DNA of 64,000 nt from Micropterix aruncella (GCA_944548615.1 OX155965.1:17910806-17974805), one strand, 5' to 3'; positions 1 to 11,084 are shown, counted from the stretch's first letter. The notes: a model not told the origin generated them from the letters alone. A program made the numbers and translations.

Positions 1-310
1 AAAATATATATTAGGGGCTACCATATCGAACGCTTTCGATAATTCAAGAAAGACAGCAAGACATTTTTCACCTTTGTCAACGAGCTTGACTATTGTTTTC
101 GTTACTTCCGCAATGGTATCAGAGGTACTCACTTCTTGTCAGAATCCAAATTATTTGGGGGACAAGAAGTTGTTATTATCCAGATAATCATCTAGCCTTT
201 TCTTGACTACTTTTCTGTTATTTTTGGGAGTATTCAATATCGATATCGGTCGGTAATTATTCAGATCTGTTTTGTCGCCGCTTTTTAATACAGGTACGAC
301 TTTTGCACAT
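1..310 (-). pseudogene. LINE reverse transcriptase fragment (fingers/palm start)
   Basis: Reading the minus strand from about position 306 down to 1 gives one frame with VVPVLKSGDKTDLNNYRPIS, then KRLDDYLDNNNFLSPK, then KCLAVFLELSKAFDMV. These are the N-terminal reverse-transcriptase blocks of non-LTR retrotransposons of the Jockey/CR1 group: the 'NYRPIS' block and the first catalytic-aspartate block 'F(D)LSKAFD'. Two stops lie where the family has Q and R (LSPK*FGF*). The fragment runs off the left edge of the window, so the rest of the element may lie outside. It is a dead relic, not a host gene. Confidence 0.85.
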
Positions 311-445
311 TTTAGGCATAATATGCCTAATTTAAAGCTTAAGTTATTATGGACGTTATAGGTGAATTCAAATGGTTATTGGCACGTTTATAGACTTCGG
401 TGTTTATACTATTACTATTAATATATTTTAACCTTTTTTATTATC

Positions 446-801
446 ATCGAGTTTTTGAAAATAGTAATGATTTATTGGAGGGATATATGGTAATAAATCA
501 ATCATATCTGTATATTTTTCGAATCTGATGGCTCTGGAATGATGATATAAACGTGTTACTACGATATTTCCAAAGTTCTGTGGTCTTCCCCGTGAGGGCA
601 GTAAATTTAGTGATTTAAAATCCTCATTCTCACTATATTAAGTTTTATAGAACATTGTGTAAGGTTTGCCTATTGAAACCCTTATCCAACATATCTTCAA
701 CCAATTTAATTCTTCACCATTGATATTTTTTCGCCGCAGATATGATTTATTTTTTACCATATATCCCTCCAATAAATCATTACTATTTTCAAAAACTTGA
801 T
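446..801. repeat. inverted repeat, about 65-bp arms
   Basis: Positions 446-510 and 737-801 are inverted copies of each other with a few mismatches. Both contain the block TTATTGGAGGGATATATGGT (the right arm as its complement). The spacer is about 225 bp. The right arm lies in the unidentified frame 560-895, so the left arm is an inverted partial duplicate of it. Confidence 0.75.
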
Positions 802-895
802 CATTTGTTGAACGGTAATAATTTTCGTTGAACGGTAAATGTTGAAATAAAGCCTTTTTATTAAGTTTTTTATTGTTGAAGTATTTAATAAACAA
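560..895 (-). pseudogene. unidentified mobile-element-like reading frame
   Basis: A minus-strand frame of 85 codons (895-638) continues past one stop to about 560. Visible segments are NWLKICWIRVSIGKPYTMFY and, after the stop, LNLLPSRGRPQNFGN. I do not recognise the family with certainty. The basic 'SRGRP' ending and an inverted partial second copy at 446-510 suggest a mobile element. No splice sites or start context support a host exon. Confidence 0.35.
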
Positions 896-1583
896 ATCAT
901 AAAAATAAATTGATTTGTTTCACTTGAGATCCCGTAGTTAATATTTAGTAAATGAAAGATATTTAATTTTTGCTGACTTTGAAATTGGTGTAAGTCCTTT
1001 TGAAGTCATTAAATGTATACATTTTTGTTAATCACATTTAAAAAAGATTACATTATACATTTTAATCAATGAAATATTTGAAAAAATTCAAAACTAGTGA
1101 AATAACATATATCCATATTTTTCAAATTATTCAAGTGCAAAAACTTAAATATCTCCATATAAAATAAAATAGACTTACACCACTTTCAAAGAAAACGGTC
1201 AAATATGAAATAAATAAATTTTTTGGGTGTATATAGTTTTCATTTGCTAGATCGATGCTAGAAAATTGCAAGATGGATGATTATTGCTACCTTTCAATGA
1301 ATACGTAAAATGCCTTTATACAATCGCTTACAGCACTTGGTGGTCAAATTTAGAAGTTCCCAAAGCATCGCTTGGAAATGACCGCAGGTGGTTAATGCGG
1401 GATAGTATGCCAGCCACAGATAGACAGCCTCTAATAGACGAATTAAATATTTAGTAGAGCATCCGAGACGCCCGTCTGTTGCACACCTAGCCAGACAACA
1501 TACAGAGTGTTCTTTAATAGACGCGTCAGACAGCTACATATAATATTGTCCGATATTTAGATTTAGACTTAAATTATCACATA
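896..1583. other. AT-rich stretch without recognised features
   Basis: I see no coding frame, terminal repeats or RNA gene here. Composition is strongly AT-biased up to about 1300, with a slightly more GC-balanced block at 1320-1520 that I cannot assign. Confidence 0.5.
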
Positions 1584-1915
1584 CAGTACCGTGCGAATTA
1601 ATTGGACCAAAGAGCATTTTTTTCCAAAACGTGCTTTATTGGACATAAACATACAATAACAGTGCTGGTGGTTATAATTAATTTTAATATAGAATGTGTC
1701 CTCCTTTTGCGTTGATTACACCTTTCACTCTTGTAGGCATATAATTTATCAGGTTTTGGCAGCTTCTTTCAGTTCATCATCGGGAAAACAGACTTGAATT
1801 ACTGCGCTGATCATCAAGATGATCCAGTTTTTGACGAAAACCAAGGTTTTCGTTGTACAATCCATCTTGGAGAATCGTTTTTAGCAATATTTTTTTTAAC
1901 AAGTAATCAATTCTC
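1584..1915 (-). pseudogene. Tc1-like DNA transposon end with transposase C-terminus relic
   Basis: The outer edge near 1585 reads CAGTACCGTGCGAATTAATT, which has the look of a Tc1-type terminal repeat. Reading inward on the minus strand, short pieces resemble the C-terminal tail of Tc1 transposases (for example YMPTRVKGVINAKGGH, after frame correction, encoded around 1690-1755). No matching opposite terminal repeat was found, so only one end survives. The coding part is frameshifted. Confidence 0.5.
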
Positions 1916-1984
1916 CCCTTTTTATATACTTGATCTCCCAGTTTTCTCTCCTCGAGCTTTCTAAGTTGTATGTTTTTTTTTTTT

Positions 1985-2180
1985 TTTTTGTGTGCACAGG
2001 TAAAATATTTCCTGGTACACCTGCCTTAGTACAGGCCTAGGCCTAGTTAGGCGGTGTTGACGTAGTAACCAAGATACTGCAGTGTGCTCTATTTTTCGCT
2101 ACTGATCCAAACCCATTTTTTTGTAATGCTGCAGAAAATTATATTTTATGCTTTACCTTTAATAAATAAATAAATAAATG
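1985..2180 (+). repeat. LINE 3' untranslated end with (AAAT)n tail
   Basis: A segment with 'CTGCCTTAGTACAGGCCTAG' and 'CCTAGTTAGGCGG' is followed by an AATAAATAAATAAATAAATG tail at about 2160-2179. Related blocks recur before (AAAT)n tails at 17.85, 46.7 and 52.96 kb, where reverse-transcriptase relics lie upstream in the last two cases. This is therefore a 5'-truncated LINE 3' end. Confidence 0.55.
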
Positions 2181-2199
2181 TAGTAGTTTATATTTCACG

Positions 2200-3639
2200 C
2201 AGTAAAACTTATTGTGACGTGACAACGTCTTGTAATTCGATGGAGCCGGCTGCACGCACTAAAAAACATGACTCATGCGGCGTTACCTCGCTCTGAGGCA
2301 TTCCATTTAAGGCTTGAAATGCAATCGAGAGCGCGGAACGAGCGACAAAGAGGCACAATCGGCCTCCGCGTTCGGCAGCGTTCGACATCTGTCTCTCTCC
2401 TACTTGAGTGAGCGATGCGTCCGCGTGGACAGCTGCTATACAATAATACATTTACATGTTTTCGTCAAGTACGAAGTGCAGTGAAAAGTGAATGTGGTGT
2501 CAATTGTTTATAGCAACGATAATTGCGGCGATAAAGGTAATGATTCTTTCGATATTAAATATATGTTCAGTGATATATTGTCGAATATTCGTGCTTTCAT
2601 CATTAAAATAAATAGCATCGGTCTGCTAGCATAAAACATAAATGTTAAATCTTCCACATATCATAACAACGTGTCTGAAATGACAGGTTGGACCAGCCAG
2701 CCGCCAAAGGGAACAATTTCTCCTATATCAATCACATTGAGGCGGGCTTTTTAAAAGCTAGAGTCAACAACACTAAGAGGCACCACCATCGATTTGACTT
2801 TTTCAAGACACATTACACTCGAAACACTCCCTTTCGTTTCCTACTTTTCCTATCATAGTCCTATTTTCAACAGAATAACACAAATTTTGTGTCAAAACTC
2901 GACTTTTGTGTTTTTTTTGTTTAAGTAACGAATACATTTAAATATTATTACTCGAGCGAGATGGCAGCATTATGATATGCATGGACTACCATTCCACCGT
3001 TAATACAGCGCTTAAATCGAATCAATTTCCGTTACCGACGAAACCTGAGTTTCTGTTTTTTTTTGTCATCTTCCTGCAATTGTCCGTTGATGAATGAACT
3101 TTAGAAATCTCAACAGTCAACTCTACAAAGGGTTTATTTAGTTATTGAATCTCCAGGATTATTTCAGTAATTCATGGATACATTGTTAAACGGTATACCA
3201 GGTGTTGATGATATCGTTGAAAGTTGGAAAAGAATGCAGTCCTCCGTGACGTTGAATTGGTAGAGCAGAAAATATAATTCCACAAATATTAGTCCGAAGC
3301 GAATCACGGCGAATCGATTAAGTGAAACTGTCGCCAGAATTGGCACTTTGTCCCATGATCACGTCTCGGTGTTGGGCTGTAATTGTTTCTTTGGTTGGGC
3401 GGGCGGAAGGACCGCCAAGACGGGAGAGGGTTAGGAAATCGTGTGTACAGCGGTGGCCCCTTGCAGAGCGTGGACGAAGACACAGATTACAGTGGTGAAA
3501 CGGAACACCACCAGATGTGTAGCACTTCTAAAAACCGCCAATCCCTTCCTCGGCAGAGGTTTTAAAGGGCGGGTAGTATGAATATGAATATGAAGGTATA
3601 TATTTTTGTAATCAGTTGTGTGTTCTCCTTAGAACAGAC
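2200..3639. other. unassigned stretch, GC-richer at 2210-2450
   Basis: Positions 2210-2450 are clearly less AT-rich than the surroundings and open on the minus strand for 80 codons, but the peptide has no motif I recognise. The block may be part of a mobile-element promoter or leader. From 2600 to 3380 I see nothing assignable. 3380-3600 contains a short G-rich frame that looks fortuitous. Positions 3600-3639 are LINE 3' sequence that hosts the next element. Confidence 0.4.
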
Positions 3640-4367
3640 TGTGCCTAGTTTGGGGGCTAACGGGCCCATGATGAGTTGGCCACGATGACCCATGTGTCCA
3701 GGGTCGGTCACACTCACGGGTCAACACCCATCCGACGGCCTCCTCGCATGGGGTGCGAGTCCTGGGTAGGACACTGGGTCAACCGGTCTCCCCTGGGAAT
3801 CAAACCTCTGGCGCCCCTGGACGGTCTGCGCACCGTGCGGGGTTTGCTCCAATCGGTTGTGCTCTCCGACTAACAGTCGGGGGAGTCTGGGAACTGTACT
3901 GTTTCCTATAGAGCGGGGGTGGTTGCGTACCTTATGGCGACTGCTCTGGAATTGACCATTGGCCATCCGATCCCGGGTAAGAGGCGGGCAAAGGACGCCT
4001 TGGTCCGCGAAGATTGTACGGTCTGCGCACCGTGCGGGGTTTGCTCCAATCGGTTGTGCTCTCCGTTTCACCGCTTCATAAGGGAGAGGACCGCGCAAGC
4101 GACCTCGAACTCGGTACCAATCGAGAGACCGGAGAAATCTGGTCACAATTGGAAGTGAGGGCGCGAGTATCTCGAGCCCGCCGGGTTTACTCCTGGCTAA
4201 CTCGCGGTAAGGCGTTGGACTCTCACGGGTTGTTGACGTAGCTGGACGTAGAATGTACTGTCCAAAGTCTCTACGTTCACTGCAGGGCGATAGAACGACT
4301 AATCGTTAAAACGTCCTGTGGTGACGGGCTCGCCCGTTGTAGTTGACACCGCAAGATGTGCCTAGTT
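3640..4367 (+). mobile_element. GC-rich retroposon family, copy 1 (5'-truncated)
   Basis: The body 3651-4356 (706 bp) is flanked by the perfect 11-bp direct repeat TGTGCCTAGTT (3640-3650 and 4357-4367). Joining the flanks restores a LINE 3' sequence whose relative is seen uninterrupted at 17.85 kb. The body holds a head module (about 3651-3870, with GGGCCCATGATGAG), then the long arm module, and ends ACGGGCTCGCCCGTTGTAGT followed by TGACACCGCAAGA. A perfect 48-bp block is present twice, at 3821-3868 and 4018-4065. The second instance interrupts the arm relative to the 24.7-kb copy. Short open frames occur on both strands, but none is conserved between copies, so I do not call a protein. No poly-A tail is present. 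Confidence 0.85.
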
Positions 4368-5754
4368 AGAAGCGACACAAACTATTATTTATTTTCTGTG
4401 TGGGGCTTTTATACCATCTTTATGAGCCTTGTAACACTGCGACCGTTCTGCGCTAAGCCTCGTGTCATTTAAGAACCGCAACAGGCTTTTGACGCCAGAT
4501 TGTTTTACCTCCTCAGGTTGGAGGTAATTACCACCCAAGTAGGGGTATCTTTTACGCATCAGCGGGCCACACTCGCATATGAGGTGGGAATTAAGGCTTA
4601 CGACCGTAAGACTGCCCGTGAGGCCTTATCGCTAAATAGGAACCTCACGGGGCATTGTGACCTGAACAAACCTCAAGCTCCGGGACCCGAAAATGTGCAG
4701 GTTCTGGCAAGGGGCAGAGGAAACTCCCCTGCACCTGGTGCGAAATAAAGAACTTGATTTCAACTTATGCTGGTAAATCCTACTTATAAGCTGGGTGGTC
4801 ACGAATAAAGCTGTCTTAAAACGTTTGATCAAGAAAAAAGAAAAATGAAAGACAGTTTAACAAAGATATAAAAATGGGAACTGGAATATTTCGCTCTTGT
4901 CTTGAATCATCTAAAAAGATACAATGTCATGCATCTTCCATGCAAGCTTGCAATGCATAATTCGTGACAAAATAGTCAGAAGAAGAGGTCCGCAACGACG
5001 AAGACTATATTGGCTCCGTCATCTACGGGAATGGTTCTAAAAATCTACCACGTCCTTGTTTCGGGAGCGGTCAGTAAAGTTGTAATAGCTAATTTTCGGT
5101 AGAGGACGTGGCAGCGAAGAATATCACTTTATACAGCAGCGGCTCGGACATCGGCTCGACTATTCAGAGCTCGTCCGCCGATAGTCGTATGCGCCGCTTC
5201 CGCTACCGGAAGTGTTTCCAATGCGGTAATCATGATGCACTCCTGTGTTTAGCGGCTACTCCTTCTCTACGATGACGCCCAAGATGTTGCTGACCAATGC
5301 TAGCGCACACCTGCCATGCTAACTCCATCGCCAAATACGTGTGTGCGTGCATGCGTGTGTGCGTGTACGCGTGTGTGCATGACTCGTCCTGGTGCTGATT
5401 ACACTATCTTGCCATAATAAAAGTTACATTTGAATTCAGATAAACTTGAGGTTTTTCATGCGAGGTGTGGTTTCATTTGAGTTTCTTAAATATCAGGTTG
5501 CAACCAAAGTATATATTTACATTATCTGTGAGGTCAGAGCATGTGTTCATAGCAAAACATGTTTATTTTGATAAGAGCTATGAAGTTATTATTTGCTCGA
5601 ATCTGTCTCTTTTGTAGTGTGTTCACCTAATTCTATATTAATGTTAATAAAAACATTTCAGCATAATATAGTTTATTTTATGCTAAGATAGTTTAGAAAG
5701 TGTAAAAGTGCATTAATTTTAAGGCAATTTAGTGTTATTAGCTTTTTACTAAAA
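4368..5754. other. unassigned stretch, GC-richer at 4400-4740
   Basis: 4400-4740 is markedly less AT-rich and contains an 82-codon plus-strand frame (4500-4748) with no recognisable motif. 5337-5390 is a degenerate GT/GC-rich simple repeat built on GTGTGTGCGTG. I see no coding frame in the rest. Confidence 0.4.
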
Positions 5755-5932
5755 CTTGTACGTAATTGATTGTAATATTAGAGTCCTGTCCACCCTAGAA
5801 CGGACCAGTCCCAGTTGGGTGACAGAATCAAATAAGCAAAAGGATAAGGTTTTGCCATTCGGTTCCTGTTATTTTTGTAAGCAAATCAATGTTTTATAGT
5901 AATTAATTCTTAAATAAATAAATTAAATATAT
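5755..5932 (+). repeat. probable LINE 3' end with AAAT-type tail
   Basis: The block GTCCTGTCCACCCTAGAACG followed by 'CCCAGTTGGGTGACAG' resembles the LINE 3' untranslated blocks at 17.85 and 52.96 kb, and it is followed by TTAAATAAATAAATTAAATA near 5911-5930. No coding part is preserved. Confidence 0.4.
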
Positions 5933-7939
5933 TTTCCGTGTTTTTATGACATAATTACGGCCTAAACCGGTATAATCCAATAATAATATAAAATCTCATT
6001 ATTGTTCACATATTACTTTGTTTAAAGCCACGCACTGAATGACTAAGCAACAGCCAATCGAGAATAATTTAGTTATAACACATTTATGGTGGTAGTCATT
6101 TTTCAACAATATTTGAGATGAAGCTTCCCTTCTAATAATAGAAATGAGCTGAGTCAAAAGTTAGGTTGCATTAACAGCGAATTTACTGTATTATCCAGAC
6201 TTAACTGGTGTTTGATACCATAACCTCTTAAAAGTGAACATTTCGTTTTTCCTAAGAATGGGTTTTTGGATTTTTGAGGATATTATAAAGAACAGAGAGG
6301 ATGTGCAATTTTGTGCCTTCGTGAATAGTCAGTTATTTATATGTATTGTGATACTCTGTTACGTGATCGAACTTCTGGTAACACAACAGCTCATTGAGGT
6401 ATGCCAGCTTCAATCTCTATCTCCAGATTTGACTGACTGGCAGCATTTTATACATGAGAGTTCTAACAGTATATCCAAATATAATAAAATAAATTCACTA
6501 CTGAAATCGAGCAGTGAGAGAAAGGTTTCCTAACATTGTCCTACTATCTAATATTATCGGGGGTTTTGCTCAGTACAGTTGTTGTGTTATGTGTCCTGTC
6601 CGAAATCTAGACTGCAAAGGATCTAGCAAGATCTAGCAAAAATTTGATCTAACACAGTGGTCGAATACAGGAAGGCGTAAGTCGCGCAACCCAGTTCATT
6701 AAAATATCCAAAACAATTCGAAACAAATTTATTTTACTCGGAAAACATACAAAAACATCCAAAAGTAACAATAAAAGTTGAAAATCCCGTCTTTCTCGGC
6801 GGCAGCCCTCTGTACGATTAACCACATTTCGGCCACATTCTCCACTTCACTAAATTTATACACCCGACGGATTTTTTTCGTTTTTTGGCACCGGTACTCC
6901 CGGAAATTCGGTTTAATATTCAGTTTGAAGTTTGCGGTGAGACGTTGTGCGAAAATAAACACGAAAAACGAAAATTCGGTGGCCTTTGAGCATTTTAAAC
7001 TTTGAACTTTCAACACTTAAATCATCACAGAAAAAAAACCGCTTATACTTGCGAGTTCCAACTACTTTCATTTCGAAGAAGAGGGATCAATGTTGCCATT
7101 AACATGATTTCGAACTCCCAACATATTTTGTTTTATTTTTTGCTACGCATTCGATCTTTGGGTTGTGCGACTGATGCCCCACCCTTTACATTGGAAAATA
7201 TAGGCATGACTAAAACCGGCAGAACTTGGTTAATTTTATTCAATTAGTAGTATTTATACCAAAAGGTAGGAAGTACCTAGGCAAAGATGAGATGATACGC
7301 ATGTTGTGTGCGGGTCCAGCGAATTCTCATAGGCGTCATATCTTGTGTGCCTACGCGCAACTCCCTGATTAATCTGTGGCGCAAGGGCGAGATTTGAATG
7401 AGATTGCATTTGGCGTAGGGCGTCGTGGCACTAATGGACGTCGGCGTTTCCGGGATGCGTTAATTCGGGTCCACGCCATTACGGCCGCCCGCTGCTCCTC
7501 ATAATTTGCCACCAGCGGGCAGATAAGATTAAGTCCTGCATGTCTTACTGCACTCACCCGCTCGTTACGCGCCGCTCATGCCTTCGTCACATTAAAGCCT
7601 TAATGTACTTCGTAAAGCGATATTGCTCGCTTCGGACGACACTATTCCAGGCACGCAAAGGTGTAGAGTTTAGAGATAGAATTGTTCGGCTAGATCGGCA
7701 AACTTTGTGAAACCTGAACCCAGAATTAGCTAATCTCGGCCAAAACCTAAGGAGTTATTCGACGATTTCAATTATTTTATTTCGGAAGGTACAAGACGAA
7801 AGGACCGAAGACTAATATCTTACATTTCAATGTTGGCGGATTTTGCTCCACTAACATAAACTTGATTTTCGTGAATTTAATATAAAATCACATGATTTCT
7901 AGTTTTAATATAAACTTGATATAGGTAACGTCCTTAGTC
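5933..7939. other. no recognised gene
   Basis: Short frames exist at 6234-6533 (+, 99 codons) and on both strands at 6729-7016, but they lack motifs and the antisense pair makes both doubtful. 7260-7620 is GC-richer with a basic 62-codon minus frame, unassigned. I cannot exclude a small host exon here, but nothing supports one. Confidence 0.35.
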
Positions 7940-8119
7940 GCGTCGAAACAATGGTTTCCGCCAGATCACCAAAGTTAAGCAGCGTCCAGCATGGTCAGTA
8001 CTTAGATGGGTGAGCACCTGAGTACTGACACGTGATGTAAAAATCCGGCTTCATGTAAGATACTTGTTGTTAGACATCAAGGCCGTTCTCGTAATAATGG
8101 ATTAAAAAAAAAAAAAAAA
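7940..8119 (+). mobile_element. 5S rRNA-derived SINE with poly-A tail
   Basis: The block TCACCAAAGTTAAGCAGCGT, then ATGGTCAGTACTTAGATGGG and TGAGCACC, matches the internal promoter region of 5S ribosomal RNA (family form: GATCACCGAAGTTAAGC and GGTTAGTACTTGGATGGGTG). It is preceded by a head with AACAATGGTTTCCGCCAGA and followed by an unrelated body of about 70 bp and an uninterrupted A run at 8104-8121. A functional 5S gene would be about 120 bp and end in a T-run, so this is a 5S-headed retroposon (SINE3 type) or, less likely, a processed 5S pseudogene. Confidence 0.75.
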
Positions 8120-9084
8120 AACAACCAACCCCTAGAGCCGGTGACGTCGACCAAGTATTTATATTTCTCTATTGACAGCAGACTACAATAGAATGTACAG
8201 TTCGATTCCCTGTATATAAACGTGGACGCGCCTGTTACGCACTCTTCATATCAGTGCCTCTTCTAGACAGAGTGGGTCTTACAGCATTTTACCTTACGTA
8301 TTACACTATTTTTAAGCTATTGCATAGCTTTTATCGCGGGCCTTAGGCCAGCGCGGCGACCGAATGAAGAAATTTCTTAACGAAAATTAATGATTTTAAA
8401 CTGATAATTACGTCTAAACGAGTACTACTTACGATTCGAAAAAAATATATGTTAAACAAGAACATTTTTCTAATATTCTTAGTTTTGAATATTTTAGATT
8501 TTGTTTATATTACATAGTGTAATGATTTGTGAAATTTGGTCTAACAGAACACAAAAACGACTACTACGCAAATACTATCTGGCGTATTATTATGAAACCT
8601 ACACCATCTTAAAGACAATTTAATTATCTATTTTTTTTTCTACGAATTTTTTCGAATAATCCGTTTTTTTTGTTTTATCGAATAAAAAATTCGTGCGCGG
8701 CGCTCTATCGGAAGACGTTTAAATTATTCCGAATCATTTGCTACCGCAGCCGCAAATGATTCGGAATAATTTCAACGTTTTCCGATAGAGCGCAGTTATC
8801 TGATATAAGAAAAAATAAAATAAATAAAATAAATAAATAATTATAATTGCATAAGTTGTTAAAAATGCTATGCAATAGCTTAACCGCGGCAGTCCCCGAG
8901 TGCCACACGTATTTTTATCTTACGGAGTTAAACTGTGGGGTCGAGCATCAGACTACCATCGTATCTCCTTAATGCAGAAACAGGCTATGCCCACGTTAGT
9001 TAATACCTCCGGGTAATTCCGCTAGAAACTATTTCCGCGAGCTAGGTATTTTAACGGTACCCGCGATATATTATGTACATCATA
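8120..9084. other. AT-rich stretch containing one strong hairpin
   Basis: No coding frame. GCTATTGCATAGCTTTTATC (8317-8336) and GCTATGCAATAGCTTAACCG (8868-8887) are near-inverted blocks separated by about 530 bp and may be the ends of a non-autonomous element. The strong palindrome at 8700-8793 lies between them. Confidence 0.4.
8700..8793. repeat. long hairpin, 41-bp arms, 12-bp loop
   Basis: 8700-8740 and 8753-8793 are reverse complements with two mismatches, one of them G-T compatible. The arms begin GCGCTCTATCGGAAGACG and end TTATTCCGAATCATTTG; the loop is CTACCGCAGCCG. It lies near the middle of the span bounded by the inverted blocks at 8.32 and 8.87 kb, so it may be the core of a palindromic MITE. 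Confidence 0.85.
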
Positions 9085-9290
9085 GAATCTCCAAATGTCA
9101 ATAAATAAACATAAATATATCGTGTTTAGTGTTAAATGAAAGGTCTGATAAAATACATTCCGAAAATTTATGTGTAGCTATATTAATAAATACATAAACT
9201 ACAAATATTTCATAAAAATACCGTAATAACAATAATTATATATACAACAGATAAAAATAATTATAATAACGGCATTCGTATTTTTATTCG
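9085..9290 (-). repeat. partial arm of the ACACGACTGCC palindromic element family
   Basis: The complement of this stretch carries the ordered blocks of the arms at 21.85 and 35.2 kb: the block around CATAAAAATACC/TTTGTAGTTTATG, then 'AGACCTTTCATTTAACACTA', then 'CACGATATATTTATG'. Only the outer half of one arm is present, with no Harbinger-like exon. Confidence 0.6.
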
Positions 9291-9360
9291 TTTTAATATA
9301 TTTAATTATGTTGTGTTATTTTTTCTACAATGCTAAATTTTGCCATTGCGATTGCCATTG

Positions 9361-9433
9361 CTATTGCCATTGCGATTATGCAATGGCAATAGTCTATAGT
9401 ATGTATATTGTGTAAGGACACAATATACATACT
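9361..9433. repeat. two adjacent perfect hairpins
   Basis: Hairpin 1: arms CTATTGCCATTGC (9361-9373) and its complement (9380-9392), loop GATTAT. Hairpin 2: arms AGTATGTATATTGTGT (9398-9413) and its complement (9418-9433), loop AAGG. Both stems are perfect. A short tandem repeat of the unit TTGCCATTGCGA precedes them from about 9343. The R1-type LINE relic begins just downstream. Confidence 0.9.
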
Positions 9434-9449
9434 CTTCTAGTGCGGATCG

Positions 9450-9893
9450 TGTACGCGCCCTCCACTCAGAGAGTTTTAGAGTATGGCAGGAGAGGTGGGA
9501 TACCAGTTCCAAAGGCCGCTTAATTTACTGTTTCTTCCCGGCGGTCGACATCAGGTTGCGCAACGGTAATTTCTTGCGGTTTGACTACCACACTACACAA
9601 ATGGTCGGGGGCCACTGTGACTTCAGGGCCTTTTTGACTTAGGGCTCGCCGATGATCCTTGGTGTGTGTGTGGTGGTGGTCATCAGACTGCAGAGCATAT
9701 ACTATGGTCGTGCTCGTTACTGTCGTACGCCAGGGAAGAACTGCTGGACGCGATGTGTGACCACATAAGTGGATATCCCATTTGGTATTCTGACCTAGTC
9801 AGTAGCAAGGAGTGCTTTGCGGCATTTCGTATCTTCGTGGCGCACTGGGCGTCGCGGCTAGAAGAACTGAGACTTCAGGGCACTCCCCTCTAG
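9450..9893 (+). pseudogene. R1-type LINE ORF2 C-terminus
   Basis: After one frame change, the plus strand encodes RWDTSSKGRLIYCFFP, a segment with THE order of the R1 tail, HCDFRAF, and then GLADDPWCVCGGG followed by QTAEHILWSCSLL. The C-x-C...H-x4-C arrangement is the CCHC zinc knuckle that closes ORF2 of R1-clade retrotransposons, and the frame ends at 9893. A 3' untranslated region runs to about 10275, where 'ACGAATAAATAAATGA' may be the tail. The relic is 5'-truncated and frameshifted near 9640. It is not part of an rDNA insertion as far as this window shows. Confidence 0.75.
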
Positions 9894-10275
9894 GTGCGAG
9901 TGACTTGCCGTCTCCGTGAAACACATGCTGCCCTCCGCGCTGTGCCGGTTTTAAACGCCGGTGCAGTTTTAAATAAACTTTTTTTGTATTGTTTCTCTCC
10001 CTAACGGGTGTGCCCGTGCCACCGTACCAAGCTCGTTCTGTCCCCACTCCCTTCTTGCTGCTGTTTGCGAATGCTGCTTAATTTATAACTTATCATAATT
10101 TATAACTTATATAACTTAATATATAACCACCTGCCAAAATATGAATGTATATTTTTTAATACTAAAATAAATAAATAAAATAATTAATACGTATTGTAAC
10201 TATATAGTGTAAATACATGTATGTGTATGTAAATGTAAAATGTAAAAAAAAGAAAAAATGTATTTATGAAACGAA

Positions 10276-11084
10276 TAAATAAATGACTCCTTGGGGGATT
10301 GGATGGGGATAGAAGCCTCTGATCATTGGATATACAATTAAGCTCGGGCAGAAAAGACGACTATAGTCGTTATAACTGCTCGGGTGGTGGATGGATTGGC
10401 TTCTGTCTCCATCCACCTCGTTGGAGTAAGAAAATGAAAATACTCTGATGGAACTATTAAATAGTAATATATTTTTAATGTTTCAAATATGTTTTGAAAT
10501 ATAGTTATAAGGGTATTAACTTATTTTTATCCAGCTTGAAATATCTTACGCTCTATGGGCATAACTTTGTAAATTCACACATTATAATAAATCAAAGAAC
10601 TTTTGAACTTTAAAGTTTGTCCAAACATCGGCTAACGTTGTGTAAATATGTAACTACATGCTTCACCTCCCTAAAAGCGAAACTTTGTAAAATTACCTCT
10701 GCGCGTCATTCGCCTTCTACCCTGTATACCCGTGAGAGGACGGGGGATGAAAACCAAGCTAATTTTTTCCAAAGCATGGGAAAAGAAAAAGGAGGCAATC
10801 AAAATGTCGCCCGGCTGCGGAGAGCTGTTTCGGCTGCTCGATGAATTATTGTGGTCACGGATATGAGCCAAATGGCGCGCCTAGTGCTACCCTGGAATGG
10901 AAAGAGGAGAAAGAGAAGGAACGACAACCCTCCGGCCCTGGGTGGGCATCGCGATGCGATTTTCAGCCGACACGCGATCATAACCGAAAACCTGTCCCAA
11001 CTCCCCAGTCTATACTGTACTATAGTGCGTGTTGAATGAGAATAGGGATCAACAACCATTGAGCAACTGGCATAAAATTACAAA
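10276..11084. other. unassigned, with an imperfect palindrome at 10340-10395
   Basis: 10340-10395 contains CTCGGGCAG ... ACGACTATAGTCGT ... CTGCTCGGG, an imperfect palindrome, and the flanks (GGATTGGATGG...CCATCCACC) extend the inverted relation. Overlapping short frames on both strands at 10617-11060 have no motif; I regard them as fortuitous. Confidence 0.4.

Noticed and set aside
6729..7016. Paired sense/antisense small genes
   Set aside because: The two frames are on opposite strands of the same 280 bp, neither has a motif, and there is no promoter or splice evidence.
7950..8045. Functional 5S rRNA gene
   Set aside because: Only the central promoter part matches. The 5' and 3' thirds are unrelated and an A tail follows instead of a T-run terminator.
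9343..9392. CRISPR-like array (repeated ATTGCCATTGCGATTGCC words)
   Set aside because: Units are 12 bp and directly tandem without spacers, in a eukaryotic repeat setting. It is a short tandem repeat plus a hairpin.
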